A stretch of DNA of 64,000 nt from Kineococcus rhizosphaerae (GCF_003002055.1 NZ_PVZF01000005.1:186001-250000), one strand, 5' to 3'; counted from the stretch's first letter, positions 1 to 12,827 are shown. Numbers and translations: made by a program. The notes: a model not told the origin generated them from the sequence alone.

Positions 1-221
1 CCCGAGGCCTCCAGGGTCGAGATCGCCCCGGCCGCGATCGGGTCGACGAGGTAGTACGTCGTCGGGAAGGGGGTGCCGTCGGGCAGGCGCGGGGACGTCT
101 CCACGACGTCGGGACGCCCGCACGAGCAGCGGTGGGCGACGGCGACGACACCGCGCGGCACCCGGCCGAGGCGGCCGGCGATGCTGTCGAGGTCGGCCTG
201 GGTGGCGGGGGTCGTGCTCAC
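1..221 (-). CDS. DUF501 family protein, 5' part only
   Basis: The gene reads off the left edge of the window, so only about the first 73 residues are visible. They contain the family hallmarks of DUF501: a cysteine-rich AHRCSCGRPDVVET stretch, then LPDGTPFPTTYYL and an SxLEASG tail. The GTG start follows an AGAAGG ribosome binding site by six bases, ten bases after the ftsB/divIC stop. In actinobacteria this gene regularly follows eno and the divIC-like gene and precedes ppx, which fits here. Biochemical function is unknown. Confidence 0.85.
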   Translation of the reverse strand, partial: MSTTPATQADLDSIAGRLGRVPRGVVAVAHRCSCGRPDVVETSPRLPDGTPFPTTYYLVDPIAAGAISTLEAS

Positions 222-231
222 GGCCTGCCTT

Positions 232-867
232 CTACTTCGTGGTGGTGCTCGAACCGGTCGATCCGAGCCCCGGGGTCTGGACGGGGGCGACGGTGTCGTT
301 CCCGGCCAGGCGCAGGGACTCCCAGATGTTCTCGTACCAGGCGGCCGCCGACTTCGGGACGGTCGTCGCGGCCCGTTGCGGGGAGACCTGGTCGGCGTCG
401 GACTCACCGTCGACGACGTAGGGCACCTCCCCGGGCAGGACGTAGCGCAGTCGCTCCCGCGCCTGCGTCATGACGTAGGCGTCGTCCTTCCAGCGTTCCT
501 GCGCCGCCTGCGCGGTGGCGAGGTCCTGCTGCTGCTGCGTGATCTGGGCGTTCAGCCGGCCGATCTCGGAGCGCTGCTCCAGCCACTTCTGCAGGCTGGG
601 GACGAGGAAGATCGCCAGCAGCAGCACGACGGCCGACAGCACCAGGACGCGGGGCCCCCGGACGCGACGGCGGTCGGCCGCTGACATGGTCGCCGAGCTG
701 CGGCCGCGGGCCGCGGGTGCGGGCCGGGAGTTCGCCGCAGCCGGGCGCGAGCCGCTCGGCCCGCGTCCCGACCCCGGGCGCGGGCCCTGTCGCGGAGCAG
801 CAGCGCGCCCCGCCGCCCCTCCCTGCCGGGAGGGACTGCGGGGCGCAGCAGGACGTCGCGTCGCCAT
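232..867 (-). CDS. Septum formation initiator family protein (FtsB/DivIC)
   Basis: This 211-residue bitopic cell-division protein has a long Pro/Ala/Arg-rich cytoplasmic N-terminus (residues 1-70), one membrane helix (about 73-90), a coiled coil (about 94-125) and an extracytoplasmic part with the conserved ARERLRYVLPGEVPY segment (about 136-150). FtsB/DivIC proteins join FtsL and FtsQ/DivIB in the divisome. The ATG start has a GGAGAAG site eight bases upstream. A second in-frame ATG at 687 lacks a ribosome binding site, so the longer form is preferred. It lies 35 bases downstream of eno and is probably cotranscribed with it. Confidence 0.9.
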   Translation of the reverse strand: MATRRPAAPRSPSRQGGAAGRAAAPRQGPRPGSGRGPSGSRPAAANSRPAPAARGRSSATMSAADRRRVRGPRVLVLSAVVLLLAIFLVPSLQKWLEQRSEIGRLNAQITQQQQDLATAQAAQERWKDDAYVMTQARERLRYVLPGEVPYVVDGESDADQVSPQRAATTVPKSAAAWYENIWESLRLAGNDTVAPVQTPGLGSTGSSTTTK

Positions 868-902
868 GGGACCAGCTTCTCCCGGACGCAGCCGTCAGCG
901 GG

Positions 903-2240
<1,338 letters not shown>

Positions 2241-2339
2241 CTAGTCGCCTTCCGCTCCCCGCGGTCCACCGCCCGAGCGCCTCGTCGCCCGCGGTGCGGC
2301 GGGATCGGGGCACGTGGAGGCGATCCCTGGGGGGCGACG

Positions 2340-2543
2340 GTGAGCGAGGGCGACGACAGCTGGCGGTTCGACGTGGACGGCGAGGTGCTCGAACAGGACC
2401 GGATCCGGTTCTCCGACGAGGAGTTCCGCTTCCCGGTCGGGGACCGCGAGGTGCTGGTCGAGGTGGACCTGGCCTACGGCGGCTTCGCGACGCGGTCCTC
2501 GCTCGAGTTCGACGGATCCCACGTCGAGCCGCTGCGGCGCTAA
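2340..2543 (+). CDS. Small acidic hypothetical protein
   Basis: A 67-residue open reading frame with a GTG start five bases after a GGGGGG ribosome binding site. The product is acidic (many Asp/Glu) with beta-strand-like segments such as DSWRFDVDGEV and GDREVLVEVDLAYGG, and has no signal peptide or membrane helix. Its TAA stop overlaps the TAG stop of the convergent ROK gene by two bases (CTAA). It points away from eno. I do not recognise a family. Amino-acid composition and the well-placed ribosome site argue for a real gene, but conservation is untested. Confidence 0.55.
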   Translation: MSEGDDSWRFDVDGEVLEQDRIRFSDEEFRFPVGDREVLVEVDLAYGGFATRSSLEFDGSHVEPLRR

Positions 2544-3487
2544 CCGGCGAGCGTCGTCCAGCCCAGCCGGCCGGCCCCCACCAGGCCCGAGCGCCGGGGC
2601 AGGGTCGAGGTGCTGATCCGCACGTCGGCCAGGTGCGGGTAGACGGCGAGCTCGGCGTAGGCGCGGCGCAGCGGGTCCATGAGGACGTCGCCGGCCGAGG
2701 CCACGCCACCGCCCACGACGATGTCCGTGAGGTCGAACAGGGCCGCCGTGGACAGGAACGCCGAGGCCAGCGCGCGGGTGCCGGCGGCGATGACCGCGGT
2801 CGCCACCGGGTCGCCCTCGCGGGCGTCCTGCGTCAGGTGCCGGGCGTCGGCGGCCTCGCCCACGCGCCAGCCCTGCGCGTGCGCGGCGCGGACCATGGCC
2901 GGGCCACTGGCGTAGGCCTCGACGACGCCGGAGGCCCCCGAGCCGGGCAGCAGCTCCCCGTCGAGGACGACGCCGACGTGGCTGATGAACCCCGCGTTGC
3001 CCGTCTTGCCGGCCAGGATCCGGCCGTCCAGGACGATGCCGCCGCCGATGCCGGTGGACACGACCACGCCCATCATCGACGGCGACCCCGCCGCCGCCCC
3101 GACCCACTGCTCGGCCGCCGCGAAGCACTGGCCGTCCTGCGCGAGCGCGGCGGACACCGTGCGCCCCAGGGCCTGCGAGGCCTGCGCGGCGACGTGCTCG
3201 ACGAGCGGGAAACCGCGCAGGGAGACGATGTTCACCGGGTGCACCGTGCCCGTCGTGGTGTCGACGGGGCCCGCGGAACCGATGCCGACGACGTCGGCGA
3301 CCTCCAGCCCCTCACCGCGCCCGTCCGCGACGACCGCACGGACGAGGTCGGCGAGCGCCCGACCGACCGCGTCGGCGTCGCGCGCGTCGGTGGGCACCTC
3401 GCGGTCGTGCAGCACGGTCCCGTCGTCGGCGACGAGTCCCGCGGCGAGCTTGGTGCCGCCGATGTCGATGGCCAGGACGTGGGTCAC
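2540..3487 (-). CDS. ROK family sugar kinase or kinase-like protein
   Basis: 315 residues. The N-terminal ATP-binding loop AIDIGGTKLAAGLV, the second phosphate loop STGIGGGIV (about 144-152), a candidate catalytic Asp at about 118 (AQDGQ) and the conserved His about 170 place it in the ROK (repressor, ORF, kinase) family. There is no N-terminal helix-turn-helix, so it is of the kinase rather than the repressor type. The family's zinc motif CxCGxxGCxE is absent: the corresponding stretch LLPGSGASGVVE has no cysteine. Substrate is unknown; glucose-type kinases are typical. A TAGGGT -10 element ends eight bases before the GTG start. Confidence 0.85.
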   Translation of the reverse strand: MTHVLAIDIGGTKLAAGLVADDGTVLHDREVPTDARDADAVGRALADLVRAVVADGRGEGLEVADVVGIGSAGPVDTTTGTVHPVNIVSLRGFPLVEHVAAQASQALGRTVSAALAQDGQCFAAAEQWVGAAAGSPSMMGVVVSTGIGGGIVLDGRILAGKTGNAGFISHVGVVLDGELLPGSGASGVVEAYASGPAMVRAAHAQGWRVGEAADARHLTQDAREGDPVATAVIAAGTRALASAFLSTAALFDLTDIVVGGGVASAGDVLMDPLRRAYAELAVYPHLADVRISTSTLPRRSGLVGAGRLGWTTLAG

Positions 3488-3495
3488 GGTCGGTG

Positions 3496-3501
3496 ACCCT
3501 A
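3496..3501 (-). promoter_or_regulatory. -10 element of the ROK gene
   Basis: TAGGGT on the minus strand, eight bases before the GTG start, with no ribosome binding site. Transcription would begin one or two bases before the start codon, giving an almost leaderless mRNA. Confidence 0.45.
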
Positions 3502-3518
3502 CCCAGCCGCGGGACGCC

Positions 3519-3971
3519 TCACCCGCGGTCGGTCCACAGCAGGACGGTGGGTCCGTAGTCGTCGACGACGTCGGTGCGGACCTGCAGGTGGGGGAACTGG
3601 CGCTGCGCGGCCGCCCGCCAGGCGTCGGCCATGACGAGAGCCACCTGCTCCAGCGCCCGCTCCTCGTCCTCGCCCGCGGGCGGGAGGAGGTCCCAGAGGC
3701 TCTGGTGGTTGATCATCCGTTCGACGTCCTGCGCGCGGCCCTCCAACTGCGCCAACCACGTGCGCAGGTTCTCCGGCTCGTAGTTCTCAGCCACCAGCAG
3801 GCACCCCTGCACGTCCACGAAGCGAGGGGCGAACACCGACGCGAGGGCCACGGCGTCGGTGACGCTGACGTGGCGGTACACGTAGTCGGAGACGCTCGGG
3901 GGCGGGTCGAACGGCTGCCGCCACGCCGCGAGGGCGGGGAGGCTGAACGGGTCGAACGCTTCGTCCTTCAC
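3519..3971 (-). CDS. Putative immunity protein of the ESX-type toxin cassette
   Basis: 150 residues, soluble, no signal peptide. I do not recognise its family by sequence. Its GTG start overlaps the stop of the toxin-like gene (GTGA), the usual coupling of a cytoplasmic immunity protein to a polymorphic toxin. The product has a mixed alpha/beta look with aromatic-rich stretches (for example DYVYRHVSV, INHQSLWDLL, DDYGPTVLLW) and acidic patches that could bind a basic toxin domain. The role is inferred from position only; a small unrelated hypothetical protein remains possible. Confidence 0.6.
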   Translation of the reverse strand: MKDEAFDPFSLPALAAWRQPFDPPPSVSDYVYRHVSVTDAVALASVFAPRFVDVQGCLLVAENYEPENLRTWLAQLEGRAQDVERMINHQSLWDLLPPAGEDEERALEQVALVMADAWRAAAQRQFPHLQVRTDVVDDYGPTVLLWTDRG

Positions 3972-5080
3972 GGGATGATCCCCTCCACCTCGTCCGGGGT
4001 CGCCGGACGGACGTGCCTGCCCTTCTTCACGAACACCTCGCCGGTCTCGGGGTTGAGGTCTCGTCCGAACTCAACCACGTGCGGTGTGTCGACCCCGCCG
4101 TGGGACCGCCCGGTGACGTCCACCCGTTTGATCGGCAGCCCGTCACCGTCGTAGACCTGGTAGTGGGTGACCCGGCCGGCGGCATCGCGACGCACCAGCA
4201 CCTGGCCCGGCCCCGCCGACTGCGGGAAGTTCCCCCTCCACGGATCGCCCTGGACGGCGCGGAGGCCATCGGGCACGGGGCGCCCTCCCGGGGCGGTCCT
4301 GCGCGCGAGTGCCCTCGCCCCCGGCGCAGCGGCGCGGACGCCGGCGGCGAGCCCTTCGGAGGCGACGCCGCCGGCGGCGCCCCACAGGACGTCTCGCCCC
4401 ACGTCGCGGGCGTCGTGGACACGACCCGATGCGGTGACCAGGTCGACGGCGTCGGCCCCCAGAGCCACCCCGGCACCGTGCGCTCCCGCACGCGCGACGC
4501 CTCTCAGCGCCCGCAGCGCCGCCCCGAGCCCGCGGACGCTCGCGGCGAGCTCGTCGAGGGTCCGCAGGAGCGCCGCCCCGGTCTCGCCGATCCTCTCGAC
4601 GAGGGCCACGATGCGCAGTGCCCGCGCGCCGGCGGCGATGGTCGCCACGCACGTCGCCAACCCGGCGGTCACGACGTCGAGAGCGAGCCCCACGGCCTCC
4701 CACTCGATGATCTCGGCCGCGATCACCCCGATCTCGACGATCGCCCGGTGCGCCTCGTCCGCGAAGCCGCGCAGCGACGCAGCGCCGTCGTGCAACTGCG
4801 TGGCGACGGAACTCGCCCGGGTCCGCGCCTGCTCGACCTGGCCGACGACGGCGGCCGGCGTGTCGCCGGACCACGTCACGTCCAGCACGGCCAGGTAGGA
4901 GTTCGAGACCTGGGCGTCGACCGCGTTCCCGAGGTCCTGCCAGGCCCGTGCGACGTCCCGGACGCCGTCCGGGTCGACCAGCGTGTCGGTGATGCCGAGG
5001 AACTCGAGGACGGACGCCGTCGAGCCCCCGATCTGCCGGTTCACCTCACCGATGAGGTGCAGCGGGTTCAGGTCGGTCAC
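3968..5080 (-). CDS. WXG-type polymorphic toxin, C-terminal nuclease-like domain
   Basis: 370 residues. Residues about 40-125 form a helical ESX/WXG100-like module with the turn W70-S71-G72. A hydrophobic helical region (about 125-200) and a glycine/alanine-rich pre-toxin segment (VLWGAAGGVASEGL, about 231-244) follow. The last 85 residues are a compact, His- and Arg-rich domain containing HYQVYD, KRVDVTG, HGGVDTPHVVE and NPETGEVF. This pattern resembles C-terminal polymorphic toxin domains (I recall the type 24 family, a predicted RNase, but cannot verify it). The GTG start overlaps the preceding EspC-like gene. Expected to leave the cell by a type VII (ESX) system; no ESX machinery is in this window. 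Confidence 0.7.
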   Translation of the reverse strand: MTDLNPLHLIGEVNRQIGGSTASVLEFLGITDTLVDPDGVRDVARAWQDLGNAVDAQVSNSYLAVLDVTWSGDTPAAVVGQVEQARTRASSVATQLHDGAASLRGFADEAHRAIVEIGVIAAEIIEWEAVGLALDVVTAGLATCVATIAAGARALRIVALVERIGETGAALLRTLDELAASVRGLGAALRALRGVARAGAHGAGVALGADAVDLVTASGRVHDARDVGRDVLWGAAGGVASEGLAAGVRAAAPGARALARRTAPGGRPVPDGLRAVQGDPWRGNFPQSAGPGQVLVRRDAAGRVTHYQVYDGDGLPIKRVDVTGRSHGGVDTPHVVEFGRDLNPETGEVFVKKGRHVRPATPDEVEGIIP

Positions 5081-5388
5081 GAGCCGCCCGCCGCGCCGGC
5101 CAGTCGTTCGTCGGCGGCCGCCGTCTCCGTGGCGAAGAGCCGCATCGACGCCGCAGCGTCCTGCAGAAGGCCGGAGAAGTCCGTCACCGCCTCCGCCAGC
5201 GAGCCCATGGCCTCACCGACGCTGGTCTGCGCGTGGGCCATGCGCCCCACCAGCCCGAACGCCGACAGGTCCCCCGCCGCGCTCCGGAAGGACGCGGCCG
5301 AGTGCGAGAGGGCGTCGGAGCAGGCGGTCAGACGATCCGCCCCCGCCACCACCGAGGCCCCGTCGACGACCAGTTCCCCCGCCACCAC
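5077..5388 (-). CDS. EspC/WXG100-like type VII secretion partner
   Basis: 103-residue all-helical protein without a signal peptide, made of two amphipathic helices around an FGLVGRM turn, with a long second helix ending in TETAAADERL. Size and pattern match ESX-secretion-associated EspC-like proteins, which travel with a toxin as a partner. The GTG start at 5388 is chosen because a GGAGG site lies five bases upstream and the next gene overlaps its stop by GTGA. Longer in-frame starts upstream would read through the predicted -10 element. It heads the three-gene toxin cassette. Confidence 0.65.
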   Translation of the reverse strand: MVAGELVVDGASVVAGADRLTACSDALSHSAASFRSAAGDLSAFGLVGRMAHAQTSVGEAMGSLAEAVTDFSGLLQDAAASMRLFATETAAADERLAGAAGGS

Positions 5389-5416
5389 GTCCCCCTCCAG
5401 CGTCCAGGAGGACCCG

Positions 5417-5422
5417 ACGGTA
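5417..5422 (-). promoter_or_regulatory. -10 element of the toxin cassette
   Basis: TACCGT on the minus strand. Transcription would start near 5410 and give a leader of about 22 bases that contains the GGAGG ribosome site of the EspC-like gene. Confidence 0.4.
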
Positions 5423-5526
5423 GGGCTCCCGAGAGCATCACCCGGACCGCACAGCGCCCTCCGGGTGACGGACAGCACCGGACGGGCGACGCGGCGCCAC
5501 GGATCGTGCAGCCCCGGTGACCCTCC

Positions 5527-6165
5527 TCAGACGCGCGACTCCCGCTGGCGCGCCGCGCTCTCCAGCCGCCGCGTCGTCGTCCGCAGCGCCGCCTCCGGGT
5601 CGACGCCGGCCGCGTGCGCCTTCCGGACGACGCGCAGGAGTTCCTCCCCGATCTCCTCGGCCGTGGCCTGCGCCTGGGTCCCCTCGTCGAGCCCGTTGCG
5701 CTGCAGCCGGCCCAGCACCTTGTCGGCGCGCGCGAGCGCCGGCAGCTGCAGCGGGATGCCGTCCAGGACGGACTCGCGCGGTTTCTCCGTCGCCTTGATG
5801 GCGTCCCACCCGGCCTGCAGGTCCTCGGCGACGGCCTCCCCGGCGAAGACGTGCGGGTGCCGCCGCTCCAGCTTGGCGACGATGGCCGCGGCGACGTCGT
5901 CGACGTCGAACGGTTCGGCGCTGTCCTCCTGGGCGACGCGGGCGTGGAAGACGACCTGCAGCAGCAGGTCCCCCAGCTCGTCGCGCAGCTCGGCGCGGGT
6001 GCCGTTCTCCACGGCGTCGACGACCTCGTAGCTCTCCTCCACCAGGTACCTCAGGAGGGAGGTGTGGGTCTGCTGCGCGTCCCACGGGCAGCCGCCGGGT
6101 GAGCGCAGGCGGTCCATGACGGCGACGAGGTCGAGGAGCTTGTGGCCGGGCCGGGGATCGCTCAC
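5527..6165 (-). CDS. mazG: MazG family nucleoside triphosphate pyrophosphohydrolase
   Basis: 212 residues. MazG hydrolyses (d)NTPs to the monophosphate and pyrophosphate, a house-cleaning and stress role. The metal-binding helices EESYEVVDAV and ELRDELGDLLLQVVFHA carry the ExxE...ExxD pattern. The early CPWDAQQTHTSLLRYL segment is also typical. The GTG at 6165 is preferred because a TACCGT -10 element ends seven bases upstream; a GTG at 6174 would add three residues. mazG next to mfd is conserved in actinobacteria. Confidence 0.9.
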   Translation of the reverse strand: MSDPRPGHKLLDLVAVMDRLRSPGGCPWDAQQTHTSLLRYLVEESYEVVDAVENGTRAELRDELGDLLLQVVFHARVAQEDSAEPFDVDDVAAAIVAKLERRHPHVFAGEAVAEDLQAGWDAIKATEKPRESVLDGIPLQLPALARADKVLGRLQRNGLDEGTQAQATAEEIGEELLRVVRKAHAAGVDPEAALRTTTRRLESAARQRESRV

Positions 6166-6172
6166 GATGGGC

Positions 6173-6178
6173 ACGGTA
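6173..6178 (-). promoter_or_regulatory. -10 element of mazG, leaderless type
   Basis: TACCGT on the minus strand, seven bases before the preferred GTG start of mazG. There is no ribosome binding site, so a leaderless transcript is likely. Confidence 0.45.
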
Positions 6179-6222
6179 CAAGTGCCTGGACTCGCAGGGA
6201 CGACCCGGAGGAGGCGAGCGCG

Positions 6223-6771
6223 ATGTCGGTGACCACACCGCTGCCGGCGGGCGAGTCCATGTCCTGGGAGCAGTACGAGGCCCTGCCGGAGCAACCCCGC
6301 ACCGAGTACATCGATGGAGTCGCCGTCGTGACCCCCAGCCCGGACCTGCGTCACCAGGAGATCTCGTTCGCCTTGGTCACGCTGCTTCGATCGGTGCTGC
6401 CGCCGACCCACTCGGCGATGCTCGCGTGGGCGTGGAAGCCGGGCAAGGACGAGTTCATCCCCGACGTCATGGTGTGGGCCCGGGCCGACGAGACGGGCAC
6501 GAAGCGTTTCACCGGGATCCCGTCCCTGGCGGTCGAGGTCCTGTCCACCAACCGCAGCGACGACCTGCTGCTGAAGATGGCCAAGTACGCCGCGGCGGGC
6601 CTGCCCCGCTACTGGATCGTCGACCCCCGCGAGCGCACCCTGTCCGTCCACGTCCTCGACGACTCCGGGGTGTTCCGTCCCGACCGCGTCCTGCGGGACG
6701 GCGACCCCACCGTCCCGCTGGACGTCGGCCCGGCGACCCTGACCCTGGACCTCGGCGCCCTGCTGCCGTAG
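6223..6771 (+). CDS. Uma2 family (DUF820) restriction-endonuclease-fold protein
   Basis: 182 residues. Begins SMSWEQYEALPEQPRTEYIDG, the common start of Uma2 proteins, and has the PD-(D/E)xK core: Asp in FIPDVMVW, Glu in LAVEVLS and Lys in KMAKYAAAGLPRYWIVDP. These proteins have a nuclease fold, but their cellular role is unsettled; they are very numerous in cyanobacteria and actinobacteria. The ATG start has a GGAGGAGG site eight bases upstream. It is divergent from mazG, and its stop lies three bases from the stop of convergent mfd. Confidence 0.85.
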   Translation: MSVTTPLPAGESMSWEQYEALPEQPRTEYIDGVAVVTPSPDLRHQEISFALVTLLRSVLPPTHSAMLAWAWKPGKDEFIPDVMVWARADETGTKRFTGIPSLAVEVLSTNRSDDLLLKMAKYAAAGLPRYWIVDPRERTLSVHVLDDSGVFRPDRVLRDGDPTVPLDVGPATLTLDLGALLP

Positions 6772-6774
6772 GCC

Positions 6775-10362
<3,588 letters not shown>

Positions 10363-10465
10363 GAACACTCCGAGAGAAGATCCGGAAGGGGTGCGACCAG
10401 CCTACGACCGGTGTCCGACACGAGCCCGGTCGCGCCGGACGGCCGGGGACGACACCCCTGCTCGC

Positions 10466-10471
10466 TACTGT
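10466..10471 (+). promoter_or_regulatory. -10 element of the DUF4012 gene, leaderless
   Basis: TACTGT followed by exactly six bases and the GTG start; no ribosome binding site is present. Transcription is expected to begin at the G of GTG. Confidence 0.55.
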
Positions 10472-10477
10472 CGCGAC

Positions 10478-12286
10478 GTGTCCGACCACGCCGCGCAGTC
10501 CCCCGACGAGCCGATGCCGACCCGCCGGGCCGGGCGCCGCGAGCGCCGCGGGGGCCGGCGCCGGCCGGTCCTGCTGGTGCTGGGCGTCGTCGTGCTGGTG
10601 CTGCTCGCCTGGGTCGTGGCGGTCGCGGTGTCCGGTTACCAGGCCGGGCGCGCCCTGCAGCGGGTGGCCGACCGGGTGCCGGTGCTGGAGCAGCAGGTCC
10701 GCGACCAGGACCTCACCGCGGCGACGACCACCGCGGCCGCGGTGGCGCGGGACGCGGCGGCCGCCGACCGCGCGACCGCGCAGTTCCCCTACCGCTGGGC
10801 CGAGCACGTGCCGTGGGTGGGTGACCAGCTCGCCGCCGTGCGGGGCGGGGCGCACGCGGCGGCGCTGCTGACCGAGCCGCTGCCGGAGGCGCTGCAGACC
10901 GCCGGGAACGTGGTGCGCGACGGTCTGGTCTCCGCCGACCGGCGGGTCGACGTCGCGGGCCTGCAGGAGCTGATCCCGGTCGTGACGGACTACCAGGCCC
11001 GCGTGGCAGCGGCCCGGTCGTCGCTGCGGGCGGGACGCGGCCCGGACGTGCTGCCCGCCATCAGCCGCCGGCTGGACCCGGTGGCCTCGCGGCTCGACAC
11101 CGTCGCGGGCCCGCTGGACACCGCCGCCCGGGTGCTGCCGCAGCTGCCGTCCCTGCTGGGGGCGGACGGCGCCCGCACCGTCCTGGTGGCCTTCACGAAC
11201 CCTGCCGAGATCCGGCCGGTGCAGGGCATCGTCGGCGCCTACGCCTACCTGTCCGTCGACGCCGGGAAGATCTCGCTGACGTCCACGGGGACGGACAACG
11301 AGCTCTACAGCGCCAGGGCGGACGTCTCGGCGGTGAGCGCGGAGTACGCGGCCCTGTACGGCGAGGACGCGTCCATCGTGCAGAACGTCACGACCGGCGG
11401 CAGCGCGGACGAGGCCGGGGTCCTCACGGCCTCCCTGGTGACCGACGCCGGGCTGCCGAGGCCCGACGTCGTCGTCTTCGTGGACCCCGTCGGGCTCGCC
11501 CAGCTCCTGGGCACCGACCACGCCCCGCTGGAGCTCGGCCCCTTCGGGCAGGTGCGCACGTCGGACCTGGCGAAGACCCTCATGTACGACGCGTACGTCA
11601 CCTACGGCGCGGACCAGGACGCCCGCAAGGCCTTCCTGGCCGCGACGTCGGCCGCGGCGTTCGAGGCGGTCCTGTCCGACGGGCTGTCGACGGCGGCGCT
11701 CGACGGGGCCCGCACGGCGGTGGGCTCCGGCCACCTGGCGGTGTGGTCGTCGAAGGCCGAGGAGCAGGCCGCGCTGGTGGCGGCGGGGGTGGCCGGCGTC
11801 CTGGGCGACCCCGCGACGGCGGGACCGGTCGCCCGCGCGGGCCTGACCAACACCGAGCCGTCGAAGCTGGACTACTGGGTCCAGCCGGCGTTCGAGGTCT
11901 CCGCGCCGTGCGCCGCGACCGGTGCGGGGAAGGGTTCGCTGACGCTGACCCTCACCAACACCGTGCCGGAGACCATCCCGGACTACGTGGCCAACGCGAC
12001 CGCCCGCCGCGCCGCGGACCGCCGGACCGCCCAGGAGACGGTGTCGCTGTGGGTGGCGCCCTGGGTGGGGCTGGACGGCGTGACGGTCGACGGTCGCGGG
12101 GTGGGGACGGCCGTCGACTCCGAGGAGGGGTGGCGGCTGGTCCGGCTGACCGTGGACCTGCCGCCCGGCGCCCCCGTGGTCGTGACGTGGTCGTTCAGCG
12201 GCTCCGCGGCGGCCCTGCCCCGCACGGTGACCGGTCCTGCGACAGCCAGTGCTCCGACGGTGACCACCCGGAGCTGCACCCCGTGA
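10478..12286 (+). CDS. DUF4012 membrane-anchored protein
   Basis: 602 residues. A basic Arg-rich N-terminus is followed by one strong membrane helix (about 28-50) and a large extracytoplasmic part. That part has helical repeats early on and the conserved DUF4012 core around ARTVLVAFTNPAEIRPVQGIVGAYAYL and LDYWVQPAFEV. DUF4012 proteins occur in actinobacterial exopolysaccharide loci; function is unknown, and a surface-polymer assembly role is inferred from the neighbours. It is the first gene of the surface island after mfd and is transcribed divergently from it. Confidence 0.85.
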   Translation: MSDHAAQSPDEPMPTRRAGRRERRGGRRRPVLLVLGVVVLVLLAWVVAVAVSGYQAGRALQRVADRVPVLEQQVRDQDLTAATTTAAAVARDAAAADRATAQFPYRWAEHVPWVGDQLAAVRGGAHAAALLTEPLPEALQTAGNVVRDGLVSADRRVDVAGLQELIPVVTDYQARVAAARSSLRAGRGPDVLPAISRRLDPVASRLDTVAGPLDTAARVLPQLPSLLGADGARTVLVAFTNPAEIRPVQGIVGAYAYLSVDAGKISLTSTGTDNELYSARADVSAVSAEYAALYGEDASIVQNVTTGGSADEAGVLTASLVTDAGLPRPDVVVFVDPVGLAQLLGTDHAPLELGPFGQVRTSDLAKTLMYDAYVTYGADQDARKAFLAATSAAAFEAVLSDGLSTAALDGARTAVGSGHLAVWSSKAEEQAALVAAGVAGVLGDPATAGPVARAGLTNTEPSKLDYWVQPAFEVSAPCAATGAGKGSLTLTLTNTVPETIPDYVANATARRAADRRTAQETVSLWVAPWVGLDGVTVDGRGVGTAVDSEEGWRLVRLTVDLPPGAPVVVTWSFSGSAAALPRTVTGPATASAPTVTTRSCTP

Positions 12287-12289
12287 GCG

Positions 12290-12306
12290 TTGCGCCGAAC
12301 GGGTGG
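12290..12306 (+). promoter_or_regulatory. Surface-regulon motif, copy 1
   Basis: TTGCGCCGAACGGGTGG, 135 bases upstream of the LAXTG protein and in the same direction. It differs from the copy near the sugar transferase at two positions. See the finding on the shared motif. Confidence 0.55.
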
Positions 12307-12351
12307 ATCTCGTCACCGAGATCACAACACGTCACACGAACAGAGTCGATC

Positions 12352-12385
12352 AACTGGACTCCGGGGGTGACGTTCCGTCATCCTG
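12352..12385 (+). repeat. Upstream repeat, copy A
   Basis: A 34-base segment starting AACTGGACTC, then GGGTGA three bases later, then a TCC..CATC..TG pattern. It matches 26 of 34 positions of a second copy at 13011-13044. Both copies lie upstream of surface genes and may be a duplicated promoter or activator site. Confidence 0.5.
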
Positions 12386-12441
12386 AGCCCTGCCTCACGA
12401 TCACAGGGTTCGCTGAGGTACCGAAAGTGGGGGGAACCACC

Positions 12442-12777
12442 GTGCCCAAGACCACCGTCCGCCTGGCCGCTGCCGGCGCTCTGACCGTCGCCGCTCTGGG
12501 CGCCTCCTCCGGGGCGGCCTTCGCGAGCAACTACGCCCCGACGACCCCGACCCCCACAGTGTCGGACGTCGTCACCCCGTCGGCCAGCCCGACGACCGGT
12601 GGCTCGACCCCGTCGACCACCCGCTCCACCACCCCGGCCGCCGTGGCCGGCACCAGCGACGAGCTCGCCTACACCGGCGCCGACGTCCTGCCTTGGGCCG
12701 CTGCCGGTTCCGTGCTCGTCCTCGGCGGTGCCGCCCTGGTCGTCGCGAGCCGCCGCAAGCCGGGTCGTTCGCACTGA
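12442..12777 (+). CDS. Small LAXTG-anchored surface protein
   Basis: 111 residues. A cleavable signal peptide (1-29, ending GAAFAS) is followed by a Thr/Pro/Ser-rich mature part (30-72), the sorting signal LAYTG (75-79), a hydrophobic helix (about 84-101) and a basic tail RRKPGRSH. LAXTG is the signal of class E sortases, which anchor proteins to peptidoglycan in high-GC Gram-positives. The mature part is only about 45 residues, short enough to be a wall-bound spacer or coat peptide. The GTG start is preceded by a GGGGGGAA ribosome site. A strong terminator follows, so it is probably transcribed alone. Confidence 0.8.
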   Translation: MPKTTVRLAAAGALTVAALGASSGAAFASNYAPTTPTPTVSDVVTPSASPTTGGSTPSTTRSTTPAAVAGTSDELAYTGADVLPWAAAGSVLVLGGAALVVASRRKPGRSH

Positions 12778-12793
12778 GCTGACGCACCACGCA

Positions 12794-12827
12794 CGAAGGG
12801 CCGCCGGGTGATCCCGGCGGCCCTTCG
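12794..12827 (+). terminator. Terminator after the LAXTG gene
   Basis: A perfect 15-bp stem (CGAAGGGCCGCCGGG and its complement) with the 4-base loop TGAT, 16 bases after the stop codon. There is no long T tract, as is common at high G+C. Confidence 0.8.
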
